A stretch of DNA of 64,000 nt from Candidatus Manganitrophus morganii (GTDB lineage: Bacteria; Nitrospirota; Nitrospiria; SBBL01; Manganitrophaceae). The position numbers were made by a program, and so were the translations under genes. The DNA lies in assembly GCA_021651055.1 (NCBI GenBank), contig JAJHOH010000001.1, forward strand, positions 3,972,001 to 4,036,000, read 5' to 3'. This document shows, one piece after another, positions 27,809 through 36,106 of this stretch; positions within the stretch are counted from its first letter, which is position 1; each line of letters opens with the position of its first letter. The notes under the pieces were generated by a model. It saw only the letters and a program-made list of their open reading frames with translations, was not told the origin of the DNA and ran no database searches.

Positions 27809-29847
27809 GTCAGTCCATCAGCATTCTCGACGGAAACGCGTTTGTCGTCAGCGATCTGCGCGGCGATCTTGAGGCGACCCCCACCGATACTTTCGGGCTC
27901 TTCCTGAACGACACCCGCTTTCTCTCCCGCTGGGTCCTCACGGTCGACGGCCGCCGGCCGAACGTTCTTTCGACCGACACGCTCCGCTATTTCCGCGCCC
28001 AGTTTTACACCACCCTCTCCACCGGGACGATCTACGTCGATTCGGACATGTCGCTCGTCCGCCGCCGCGCGGTCGGAGACGGGTTCATGGAAGAGATCAT
28101 CATCGCCAACCATGGGAAAGAGCCGAAGCGGCTCCAGGTGCGGATCGAAGCGGGGTCCGACTTTGCCGATCTCTTCGAGGTCAAAGACAAGCTGGCGAAG
28201 AAGGGGGAGTTCTATCGCCGTGTCGAGGCCGACAAGCTGGTCCTCGGATACCGTCGGGGGCGCTTCGTCCGGGAGACCTGGATCAAAAGCAGCGCTCCCG
28301 CCGCCCTGGAAGAGGAAGCGCTCAACTTCACCGCTGAGGTCCCCGCGCACGGGATGTGGACCACCGCGATCGAGGTGATTGCCGTGATCAACCCGGGGAG
28401 CCAAGAGAGACCGCAGGTGAAGTACACCCCCAAAGATATTGAGCCGCGGCCCGATCTCGGCGAGAGCCTGAAGGAGTGGATGGCGTCCGCCCCGCGCCTC
28501 GACGCCTCGTGGGAGCCGCTCGGGCGAACCTATCAGCAAAGCCTGCTCGATCTGGCGGCGCTTCGATTCCGCTCCGTCCTGAACCCCGAGCCAGTGCCGG
28601 CCGCCGGCCTTCCCTGGTTCATGTCCCTTTTCGGACGCGACAGCCTGATCACCAGCTTCCAGGCGATCCCCTTCGTCCCGGAGCTCTCGGCGGCGACGTT
28701 GCGCCTCCTGGCCCTCTTCCACGGACGGGTCGATGATCCCTTCCGCGACGAGGAGCCGGGGAAAATTTTACACGAGCTGCGCCTCGGCGAGATGACCGCC
28801 TTCGAGGAACGTCCCCATTCGCCTTATTTCGGCTCCGCCGACGCGACGCCGCTCTTTCTCATTTTGCTGGAGGAGTACGAGCGGTGGTCGGGGGATCGGC
28901 AGCTTGCCGCCGCGTTGGAGCGTGAAGCGCGCGGGGCGATCGACTGGATCGATCACTTCGGCGACCGCGACGGCGACGGCTACGTCGAATACGAGCGGCG
29001 CAACAAGGAGACCGGCCTGGAAAACCAATGCTGGAAAGACTCCTGGGATTCGATCGCGTTCGCCGACGGGACGCTCGCCCCCCTCCCCCGCGCCACCTGC
29101 GAGATCCAGGGGTATGTCTATGACGCGAAAATAAGAACCGCCCGTCTCGCCCGCGAGGTCTGGGGCGATCCCGCCTGGGCCGACCAACTTCTGAATGAGG
29201 CGAAGGCCTTAAAAGAGCGGTTCAACCGGGATTTCTGGATTCCGGAGCGGGGCTTCTTCGCCTTGGCGCTCGATGGAAAAAAGAGAAAGGTCGACTCGCT
29301 CACATCGAACATCGGCCATCTTCTCTGGAGCGGGATCGCCGACGTCGACAAGGCCAAGCAATGTGTCGATCACCTGATGAGCGATGCTCTTTTCACCGGC
29401 TGGGGGATCCGGACGATGGCCAAAGGGGAAGGCTCCTACAATCCGATCGGATACCATGTCGGCACCGTCTGGCCGCACGACACTTCGATCATCGCCTGGG
29501 GGATGCGCCGCTACGGGTATAAGGCGGAGGCGGCGCGCCTCTCCCTCGGCATCTTGGAGGCGGCGATTTATTTTCACTATCGCCTCCCCGAGGCGTTTGC
29601 CGGTTATCCGCGGGAGGCGACGCAGTTCCCGGTGGAGTATCCGACGGCGTGCAGCCCGCAGGCCTGGGCGACCGGCGCGCCGCTGCTCCTCATCCGGACC
29701 CTCTTGGGGCTCGAATCGGACGGGGCGCACCTGATCGTCGATCCGGCGATTCCCGCGCCGATCGACCGGCTGGAGCTTCTCGACGTGCCGGGCCGCTGGG
29801 GAAAAATGGACGCCTTCGGCCGGGCGCGGCTCCCTAAGGCGGCTTGA
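27805..29847 (+). CDS. Amylo-alpha-1,6-glucosidase (glycogen debranching type)
   Basis: The 680-residue protein has the N-terminal glycogen-debranching domain (about 1-200, starting SILDGNAFVVSDLRGD and FGLFLNDTRFLSRW) and an (alpha/alpha)6 glucosidase domain with PWFMSLFGRDSLITSFQ, GLENQCWKDSWDSI and YPTACSPQAWATGA. Proteins of this architecture hydrolyse alpha-1,6 branches or act on short glucosides; many have unproven substrates. It overlaps the SCP2 gene by four bases. No signal peptide, so cytosolic. Confidence 0.9.
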   Translation: MSQSISILDGNAFVVSDLRGDLEATPTDTFGLFLNDTRFLSRWVLTVDGRRPNVLSTDTLRYFRAQFYTTLSTGTIYVDSDMSLVRRRAVGDGFMEEIIIANHGKEPKRLQVRIEAGSDFADLFEVKDKLAKKGEFYRRVEADKLVLGYRRGRFVRETWIKSSAPAALEEEALNFTAEVPAHGMWTTAIEVIAVINPGSQERPQVKYTPKDIEPRPDLGESLKEWMASAPRLDASWEPLGRTYQQSLLDLAALRFRSVLNPEPVPAAGLPWFMSLFGRDSLITSFQAIPFVPELSAATLRLLALFHGRVDDPFRDEEPGKILHELRLGEMTAFEERPHSPYFGSADATPLFLILLEEYERWSGDRQLAAALEREARGAIDWIDHFGDRDGDGYVEYERRNKETGLENQCWKDSWDSIAFADGTLAPLPRATCEIQGYVYDAKIRTARLAREVWGDPAWADQLLNEAKALKERFNRDFWIPERGFFALALDGKKRKVDSLTSNIGHLLWSGIADVDKAKQCVDHLMSDALFTGWGIRTMAKGEGSYNPIGYHVGTVWPHDTSIIAWGMRRYGYKAEAARLSLGILEAAIYFHYRLPEAFAGYPREATQFPVEYPTACSPQAWATGAPLLLIRTLLGLESDGAHLIVDPAIPAPIDRLELLDVPGRWGKMDAFGRARLPKAA

Positions 29848-29891
29848 CCGTGAGGGAGGATGGGGCCGCGTTTGGCCGGTTGAAGAGGATC

Positions 29892-30296
29892 ATGACGATG
29901 AAAAAGATCAAATGGATGGGGGCGGCGTTTCTGCTCGGGAGCGTGTTGACCGGATGCGCCGCTCCTCAAAAAGGAATCATTCAGGATCAGGGTTTTCTCT
30001 CCGCCGCCGGCTTCAGGGTTCTTCACGCCGATGATGCGGGAAAGCGTCGAAACCTCGAGATCCTTCCGGCGCACCGGCTCGTCACCGAGATTCAAATGGG
30101 GGAGGCCTATTACGTTTACGCCGATCCGACGATCTGCCGGTGCATTTATTTCGGCGATGAGGAAACCTACCGGGAATACCGGCGCCTCGCCCTCGACAGA
30201 CGCCTCTCCGATCAAAGGCCGATGGAGGCCAAGCCCGATCAGCGGGTCGCCCTCGATTGGGGGGTGTGGGGAGAGCCGGGCTGGTGGTTGGGATAG
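29892..30296 (+). CDS. Small lipoprotein, unknown function
   Basis: A 134-residue protein with a lipoprotein signal (KKIKWMGAAFLLGSVLTGC, lipobox LTGC), then a short domain containing EAYYVYADPTICRCIYFGDE and a Trp-rich end (DWGVWGEPGWWLG). The ATG at 29892 follows GAGGATC; the ATG at 29898 is also possible. I do not recognise the family. It stands 44 bases behind the debranching enzyme on the same strand. Confidence 0.7.
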   Translation: MTMKKIKWMGAAFLLGSVLTGCAAPQKGIIQDQGFLSAAGFRVLHADDAGKRRNLEILPAHRLVTEIQMGEAYYVYADPTICRCIYFGDEETYREYRRLALDRRLSDQRPMEAKPDQRVALDWGVWGEPGWWLG

Positions 30297-30330
30297 AGAA
30301 GACCAAACAGAAGAGGGAAAAGGAGGGGCC

Positions 30331-30798
30331 ATGCGAAATCAATCTCTTTTCCGGGAGAATGTTCATTTCCGATTCAGCGTCGCCGGGCGAGGCGGGATCT
30401 TTTTATTGCTGGCGGCGCTTGTCTTCATCCTCGAAGCATGCGCCACGCTCGAATCGAGCATCATCGAGTATGCCGGCGCGCCGCGCTTTACGCGGAGCGA
30501 TCCGGATGCCGTGGAAATCTTACGCGAAGAGCCGAAGCAGCCGAACGAGCGGCTGGGCGAGATTATTATCGATGCGTCGGTCGAGCCCTCGCCGCCGATC
30601 TCCGACGTGGAGCAGAAGCTGCGTGAGGAAGCGGGCAGGCTCGGCGCCGATGCGGTGGTCATCGTTTATGACAGCGTTCAGCCGTCGGTCGTCTTCGTCA
30701 ACCCGTGGTGGGGTGGAAACATGAGGACGGTCCCGGAACGGCAACTGGTCGGTGTGGCGATCAAATATCAAGAAGAAGCCGAGGAGGCGCCCGGTTGA
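30331..30798 (+). CDS. Putative lipoprotein, unknown function
   Basis: The 155-residue protein has a long hydrophobic N-terminus (about 20-36) ending in LEAC, an acceptable though not ideal lipobox, then a compact domain with LGEIIIDASVEPSPPISDVE, EAGRLGADAVVIVYDS and a final GVAIKY strand. The GADAVV strand-helix pattern is common in small heavy-metal-binding-like or YbjQ-like folds, but I do not assign it. AAGGAGG precedes the start. It pairs with the lipoprotein upstream. Confidence 0.65.
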   Translation: MRNQSLFRENVHFRFSVAGRGGIFLLLAALVFILEACATLESSIIEYAGAPRFTRSDPDAVEILREEPKQPNERLGEIIIDASVEPSPPISDVEQKLREEAGRLGADAVVIVYDSVQPSVVFVNPWWGGNMRTVPERQLVGVAIKYQEEAEEAPG

Positions 30799-30847
30799 CC
30801 CATCTTGTGAAATGCGGGGCGGGCGGCAGGGATTCGGGAGCGGCTTG

Positions 30848-31741
30848 ATGAAGATGGGCGCGATCGTACAGCCGATGATCCTGTCGGGCGTCTCTCTGAT
30901 CGTCTTTGCTTTCGGGTTGAAGGCGACCTGGCGGGATGCGGCGTCTCTCTTCCGGCGGCCGGGGCCGCTCCTGCGCTCCTTGTTCGCCATGTACGTCGTG
31001 ATGCCTCTCTTCGCGGCGGCGCTGGTCGCGGCCTTTCCGCTCACCCCGGCCGTGAAGATTGCGTTGCTGTTGCTGTCGGTGTCGCCGGTTTTCCCCCTTC
31101 TCCCGCGGAAGCTGATAACGCTCGGCGCCCGCGGATCGTCGGTATACGGGCTGTTCACGGCGGTATCGCTTCTCTCTGTGGCGCTCGTCCCCCTTTCAGG
31201 CTCCGTTTGGGGGCGCGCGATCGGCATCGATACCCGGGTCGCCCCCTCCGCTGTTGCAAGCATCGTCATCCTCACCGTTCTCGCGCCGCTCGGCGCCGGG
31301 ATGGCGGTGCGGCTGTGGGCCCCCGAAGGAGCTGACCGGAGCGAAAAGCCGGTTTTTGTGCTGGGCGCCGTCCTGGTTCTCATCGGGCTCATTCCGATCC
31401 TGATCGAATCGGGGGGAGGGATGATCTTGCTGATCGGCAACGGAACGCTGCTCTCCCTCGCGGTATTCGTCGCCGCGGGGCTTGCAACGGGACATCTCCT
31501 CGGCGGCCCCGATCCGGACGACCGGAGCGGCTTGGCGCTCGCCGCGGCGTTGCGCCATCCGGCGGTCGCACTCGCCGTTGCCCGCGTGAACTTCCCGAAT
31601 GAGACCCTGGCCCCGGCCGCGATCCTCCTCTACCTGATCATCGGCACGCTTGTCGTCTTTCCTTATATGAATTGGCGGAAGCGGGGCCGGCTGGCCGGCG
31701 CGCGGGAAAGGGAGGGAGAAGCCATCCGGCGATACGGATGA
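30848..31741 (+). CDS. BASS-like (bile acid:sodium symporter superfamily) membrane protein
   Basis: The 297-residue protein has nine to ten transmembrane helices. The first half (MILSGVSLIVFAFGLKATWRDAA, LRSLFAMYVVMPLFAAALV) and the repeat in the second half resemble the inverted-repeat fold of BASS carriers. The ALRHPAVALAVARVNFP segment near the end matches the conserved crossover region (HPxxA) of many members. These carriers move organic anions with Na+. The start at 30848 has GGGAG upstream; the longer frame to 30752 overlaps the preceding gene. Confidence 0.75.
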   Translation: MKMGAIVQPMILSGVSLIVFAFGLKATWRDAASLFRRPGPLLRSLFAMYVVMPLFAAALVAAFPLTPAVKIALLLLSVSPVFPLLPRKLITLGARGSSVYGLFTAVSLLSVALVPLSGSVWGRAIGIDTRVAPSAVASIVILTVLAPLGAGMAVRLWAPEGADRSEKPVFVLGAVLVLIGLIPILIESGGGMILLIGNGTLLSLAVFVAAGLATGHLLGGPDPDDRSGLALAAALRHPAVALAVARVNFPNETLAPAAILLYLIIGTLVVFPYMNWRKRGRLAGAREREGEAIRRYG

Positions 31742-31771
31742 AGCGAGCACCGAACATAAAAAAATTGAAGC

Positions 31772-31909
31772 TCCCCGCCGCAAGCAGCGGGGAATGTGCA
31801 GTTATAAATCGGGTACGAAGTACTTCTGCTCACATCGCGAAGCCATCTTCGACCCGAAAGGAGAAAATCTATTTGTATTCGCGCATCTAACCCTCGCCCC
31901 CAGGGGGCG
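31772..31909. repeat. Paired GC-rich hairpins (GCGGGGAATG type)
   Basis: Two hairpins each followed by GGGGAATG: TCCCCGC/GCGGGGA (31772-31778, 31787-31793) and CGCCCCC-A-GGGGGCG (31895-31909). They look like the two ends of a REP-like unit about 140 bases long. The rest of the 250-base gap up to 31991 holds no supported gene; AGGAGGAAAG before 31992 is the next gene's ribosome-binding site. Confidence 0.55.
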
Positions 31910-31991
31910 GGGAATGCGACGCGCGTGCGTGTTCAATCACGCGGGGCGTTACACAATCAGCGTCCCGCCCTTTATCAAGGAGGAAAGAAGA

Positions 31992-32594
31992 ATGAAAACG
32001 ATCAATAGAATATCGATATTTTCGATGGTTCTGCTCGGGTTGACCCTTCTGTTCGGCGGAATCTCCCTCGCCTCCGAAGAACCGGGAGAGGAGGATATGG
32101 GCGCCGGCAAAAGAGACGTGGTGATGGCCGAGAAAACCACGGTGACGGCGGAGGTCAAAGAGATCGACAAGGCGGCCCGTCTGGTAACCCTTCAAACCCC
32201 CGACGGCCAGACCCAGACGATCAATGTGCCGCCCGAGGCGAAAAACTTTGACCAGATCAAGATCGGAGACAAGGTGACAATGGACTTCCTGCGGGCCGTT
32301 GCCGTCGACATCAGGCCGACCGGGGCACCGAAGCCGCCGACTGAGAAGGCGATGGTCGAGGTGGCGCCCAAAGGCGAAAAGCCATCCGGTAAGATGGTGA
32401 GGACGATTGATCTAACGGCGAAGGTCGAAGCGATCGATCCGGCGGGGCATACCGTGACATTGAAAGGTCCCGAGGGGAACTCGCGAACCTTATCCGTCGA
32501 TCCAAAAATTAATCTTGAAAAGATCAAAGTTGGCGATCAGGTGGATGTCCGCTACACCGAAGCATTGGCGATCAAAGTGACCAGCCCGTCTTAA
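31992..32594 (+). CDS. Periplasmic protein with two repeated beta-domains (DUF5666-like)
   Basis: The 200-residue protein has a signal peptide (1-27, ending GGISLAS) and two repeats of one pattern: TVTAEVKEIDKAARLVTLQT... to IKIGDKVTMDF (about 50-95) and LTAKVEAIDPAGHTVTLKGP... to IKVGDQVDVRYTEALAI (about 140-197). Each repeat reads as a five-strand OB-like barrel with a closing Gly-Asp turn. The family binds unknown ligands in the envelope. A Pro/Lys-rich linker separates the repeats. Confidence 0.75.
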   Translation: MKTINRISIFSMVLLGLTLLFGGISLASEEPGEEDMGAGKRDVVMAEKTTVTAEVKEIDKAARLVTLQTPDGQTQTINVPPEAKNFDQIKIGDKVTMDFLRAVAVDIRPTGAPKPPTEKAMVEVAPKGEKPSGKMVRTIDLTAKVEAIDPAGHTVTLKGPEGNSRTLSVDPKINLEKIKVGDQVDVRYTEALAIKVTSPS

Positions 32595-32786
32595 ACAAAA
32601 TGCCGGTCGTCGGGGAGATGCGACTGTTTTTTGATCTCCTCGACGCGCCGGGGGGGACCTTTCGTCTCTTCTTCCTCTCTCCTTCGGGGGTAGAAGAAGG
32701 TGCGCGAGCAACGATGAACAGATGATCCGGTCCATGGGCGAAAGGGCTTACGCGTGACTCAACACAAATATCGACAGGTGAATCGG

Positions 32787-34457
32787 ATGAGGTTCCGTTT
32801 TGTTTGGACGGCGCTTCTGCTGCTCGTTCTCTCGGGCCGCGCGCATCCCTCCTGGGCGGAGGAGAATCGCTCCGCGCCGGCGCCGTCCGAGAGCGATGCA
32901 ACCGCGACGATGGAGCGGGCGCCGGTCATGCTGGACGGCGAGCTCCTTTTCGAGGTCCGGGGGGTCACCGCTTATCCGGCCAAGGAGCGGGCGCGAGAAA
33001 TCGCGAAGCGAATTCGGGCGATTGCGGCCGACCCGACGCTCCCCCCCGCGTCGCTCCGCGTCGTCGAAGGGGAGGAGAGCGCCGAGATCGTGGCGGGCGA
33101 TCGGCCGGTGATGAGGGTATTCGATGCCGATGCCGATGTCGAGGGGGTGCCGCGTCGGACTCATGCGGAGGTGATACGCGCTCGGATCGTGAAGGCGATC
33201 GCCGCCTATCGAGAAGACCGGAGCCCGCGTCTGCTGGTGCTCCACACCGCTTACGCGCTCGGCGCGACGCTCGGCTTTGTGCTGCTGCTGGTCGGGCTCC
33301 GATGGGCGTTCAGGAAACTCGATCTGATTGTTGAGCGGCGGCTCCAGCTGCGGGTAAAAACGTTGGAAGCGCACACTCATGCGGTCATTCAGGCGGGACA
33401 AGTCTGGAGCGCGATTCGGGCGCTTCTCAAAGGGCTTCGGTTTTTCCTGGCGGCGGTGGCCGCCTTCCTCTACCTCAATTTTGTCCTTGGTCTCTACCCA
33501 TGGACCCGGCCGTTCTCCCGGCGGCTCCTCGAGATCCTCTTAAACCCGCTTCGGGTCATGGCCGAGGGACTCTTCAATGCCCTCCCGGGTTTGGCATTTA
33601 TCGCAATCCTGATCCTATTGGTGCGCTTTGCCCTGAAACTCATCCGGTTTTTTTTCGCCGGCATCGATCAGGGGACGATTACCCTGGCCTCGTTCGACCG
33701 CGATTGGGCATTACCGACGTTCAAGATTATTCGCCTCCTGATCGTCATTTTCGCAATCATGGTGGCCTATCCCTATATTCCCGGTTCGGACTCGACGGCA
33801 TTTAAGGGGTTGTCGATCTTTCTCGGCTTCCTTGTTTCGCTCGGGTCGACCTCCCTTATTTCAAGCCTGATCGCCGGCTATACAATGATCTACCGCCGGG
33901 CTTATAAAGTCGGAGATTTCATCCAGGTCAACGACTTCACCGGCGAGGTGACCGAGACCCCCCTGATCGTGACCCACCTGCGAACGGTCAAGAACGAGGA
34001 GGTCGTCGTTCCGAATTCGGTGATGGTGAACACCGATATCCTCAATTACAGCACCCATGCCCGCTCACGAGGGGTGATTCTGCATACCACCGTCGGCATC
34101 GGCTATGAGACCCCTTGGCGGCAGGTCGAAGCGATCCTCCTGCGCGCCGCGGGCCGGACGCCCGGCTTGCGCAAGGAACCGTTCCCCTTTGTCCTGATAA
34201 AAACGCTAGGGGACTTCTGCGTCACCTACGAGATCAACGTCTACTGCGACAACCCTCTGGAGATGGATCGCCTCTATTCTGAACTGCACCGAAACATCCT
34301 CGACCAGTTCAACGAATATGGGGTTCAGATCATGACGCCGGCGTATGAGAGCGATTCGGAGAGCCCCAAAGTGGTTCCCAAGGAGCGATGGTATTCGGCC
34401 CCGGCCCGGCCGCCGCAGATGTCGGGCGCCGATCGTTTGGAGTCCGGCGCCGCATGA
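32787..34457 (+). CDS. MscS-family mechanosensitive channel
   Basis: The 556-residue protein has a signal peptide (MRFRFVWTALLLLVLSGRA...), a periplasmic N-terminal domain (about 28-155), four to five transmembrane helices, and the MscS core: pore helix LGSTSLISSLIAGYTMIYRR, the beta-domain segment KVGDFIQVNDFTGEV and EVVVPNSVMVNTDILNYS. Such channels open under membrane tension to release solutes on osmotic downshock. AGGTGA lies upstream of ATG 32787; the GTG at 32754 would add 11 residues before the signal. It sits between envelope proteins and glucoside enzymes, fitting an osmotic theme. Confidence 0.9.
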   Translation: MRFRFVWTALLLLVLSGRAHPSWAEENRSAPAPSESDATATMERAPVMLDGELLFEVRGVTAYPAKERAREIAKRIRAIAADPTLPPASLRVVEGEESAEIVAGDRPVMRVFDADADVEGVPRRTHAEVIRARIVKAIAAYREDRSPRLLVLHTAYALGATLGFVLLLVGLRWAFRKLDLIVERRLQLRVKTLEAHTHAVIQAGQVWSAIRALLKGLRFFLAAVAAFLYLNFVLGLYPWTRPFSRRLLEILLNPLRVMAEGLFNALPGLAFIAILILLVRFALKLIRFFFAGIDQGTITLASFDRDWALPTFKIIRLLIVIFAIMVAYPYIPGSDSTAFKGLSIFLGFLVSLGSTSLISSLIAGYTMIYRRAYKVGDFIQVNDFTGEVTETPLIVTHLRTVKNEEVVVPNSVMVNTDILNYSTHARSRGVILHTTVGIGYETPWRQVEAILLRAAGRTPGLRKEPFPFVLIKTLGDFCVTYEINVYCDNPLEMDRLYSELHRNILDQFNEYGVQIMTPAYESDSESPKVVPKERWYSAPARPPQMSGADRLESGAA

Positions 34458-34544
34458 TGATCGATCTCGATTTCGAAGGGCCGGTCACCGGCCTCTCGTT
34501 CCGATACTGAGCGAGATGCAACTCTCTCACAAAGGTGAAATTTG

Positions 34545-36092
34545 ATGAATCAACGATTACGTTATCCGTCCCTTTATCAGATCAACACGCCGGTTTACTT
34601 GGCGAAGCTCTCAAAAAATCGCCCGTGTCCGGCGACGCTCGACGACATCCCCGACTCGGACCTGGATGCGCTGGCGGCGAGGGGCTTCGACTGGGTCTGG
34701 TTTCTCGGCGTCTGGCAGACAGGGGCCAAGGGCCGGGAGGTTTCCCGATCGGTCCCCGAATGGCGCCGGGAATTTCAGGCGCTCCTGCCGGATTTCTCGG
34801 AGGAGGATATCACCGGCTCCTTTTTTTCTATCGTCGGTTATTCGGTCCATTCGACGTTCGGCGGAGAGCCGGCGCTGGCCCGCTTGCGCAAGCGGCTGAA
34901 GACAAGAGGGCTCAAGCTCCTGCTCGATTTCGTCCCGAACCATACGGCGCGCGACCATCCCTGGGTGCAGCAACACCCCGACTTTTACGTATCGGGAAAT
35001 GAAGCCGATCTGGCCCGGGAGCCGGGAAACTACACCCGTGTGGGCGGATCGGGGGATCGCGCCGATCGCGCCGATCGCATTATCGCCTACGGCCGCGATC
35101 CCTACTTTCCGGGATGGCCCGACACGTTCCAGCTCAATTACGGCCATCCCCCGTTGCAGGAGGCGATGACGGGGGAGTTGCTGAAAATCGCGGAGCGCTG
35201 CGACGGCGTCCGCTGCGACATGGCGATGCTTCTGCTCCCGGAGGTGTTCGAGCGGACCTGGGGAATCAAGGCGGCCCCCTTCTGGCCGATGGCAATTCGC
35301 GCGGTTCGAGAGCGATCACCCGAATTTCTCTTTATGGCCGAAGTCTATTGGGATCTGGAGTGGACCTTGCAGCAACAAGGCTTCGATTACTGTTACGACA
35401 AACGGCTCTACGATCGATTGAGGGAGGGAGAGGCCCGGCCGGTGCGGGAGCATCTCCGGGCCGGTCTCGATTTTCAAGACCGGCTGGCGCGGTTTTTGGA
35501 GAACCATGACGAGCCGCGCGCCGCGGCCGTTTTCCCCCCCGAAATGCACCGCGCCGCTGCGGTCATCACCTTCTTTTCACCCGGTCTGCGTTTCTTCCAC
35601 CAGGGAGAGCCGGAAGGCCATCAGCGGAGAATCCCGGTCCACCTCCACCGGGGGCCGGAGGAGCCGATCGATGGAGAGATCTCCCAATTCTACAGTCGCT
35701 TGCTCGCCTGCCTAAGGGAAGATCCGTTTCGGCAGGGGGAGTGGCGGCTCTTGGAGGCGGTCGCCGCCTGGGAGGGAAACGGAACCTTCGACCACTTTAT
35801 TGCCTATGGATGGTCGGGGCCGAACGGCGCGCTGCGGCTGGCGGCGGTGAACTTCGGCCCAACACGGGGCCAATGCTACGTGCGGCTTCCCTTTCCGGAA
35901 CTGGCGGGCCGTGACTGGCGGTTGCAGGACCGGATGGGGCCGGCCGTGTACGACCGAAACGGCGACGATCTTCTGAGCAGAGGTCTCTATCTCGACATGC
36001 CGGCCTGGGGTGACCACATTTTTTCCTTCGCGCAGGTGCGAACCGATGAATCGAGCCGAACACTTCTATCGGCGGGAATTCCTTCAAAATGA
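34545..36092 (+). CDS. GH13 alpha-amylase-family enzyme
   Basis: The 515-residue enzyme has the (beta/alpha)8 barrel motifs of GH13: DFVPNHTARDHPW (region I), DGVRCDMAMLLL with the Asp nucleophile (region II), FMAEVYWDLEW with the Glu acid/base (region III) and FLENHDEPRA with the third Asp (region IV). The C-terminal beta domain follows (about 420-515). The short N-terminal part and YFPGWPDTFQLNYGHP are features I cannot place in a subfamily. AAAGGTGA precedes the ATG; no signal peptide. The stop overlaps or lies just before the next gene. Confidence 0.88.
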   Translation: MNQRLRYPSLYQINTPVYLAKLSKNRPCPATLDDIPDSDLDALAARGFDWVWFLGVWQTGAKGREVSRSVPEWRREFQALLPDFSEEDITGSFFSIVGYSVHSTFGGEPALARLRKRLKTRGLKLLLDFVPNHTARDHPWVQQHPDFYVSGNEADLAREPGNYTRVGGSGDRADRADRIIAYGRDPYFPGWPDTFQLNYGHPPLQEAMTGELLKIAERCDGVRCDMAMLLLPEVFERTWGIKAAPFWPMAIRAVRERSPEFLFMAEVYWDLEWTLQQQGFDYCYDKRLYDRLREGEARPVREHLRAGLDFQDRLARFLENHDEPRAAAVFPPEMHRAAAVITFFSPGLRFFHQGEPEGHQRRIPVHLHRGPEEPIDGEISQFYSRLLACLREDPFRQGEWRLLEAVAAWEGNGTFDHFIAYGWSGPNGALRLAAVNFGPTRGQCYVRLPFPELAGRDWRLQDRMGPAVYDRNGDDLLSRGLYLDMPAWGDHIFSFAQVRTDESSRTLLSAGIPSK

Positions 36093-36106
36093 GAGGAGTC
36101 TTAAAA

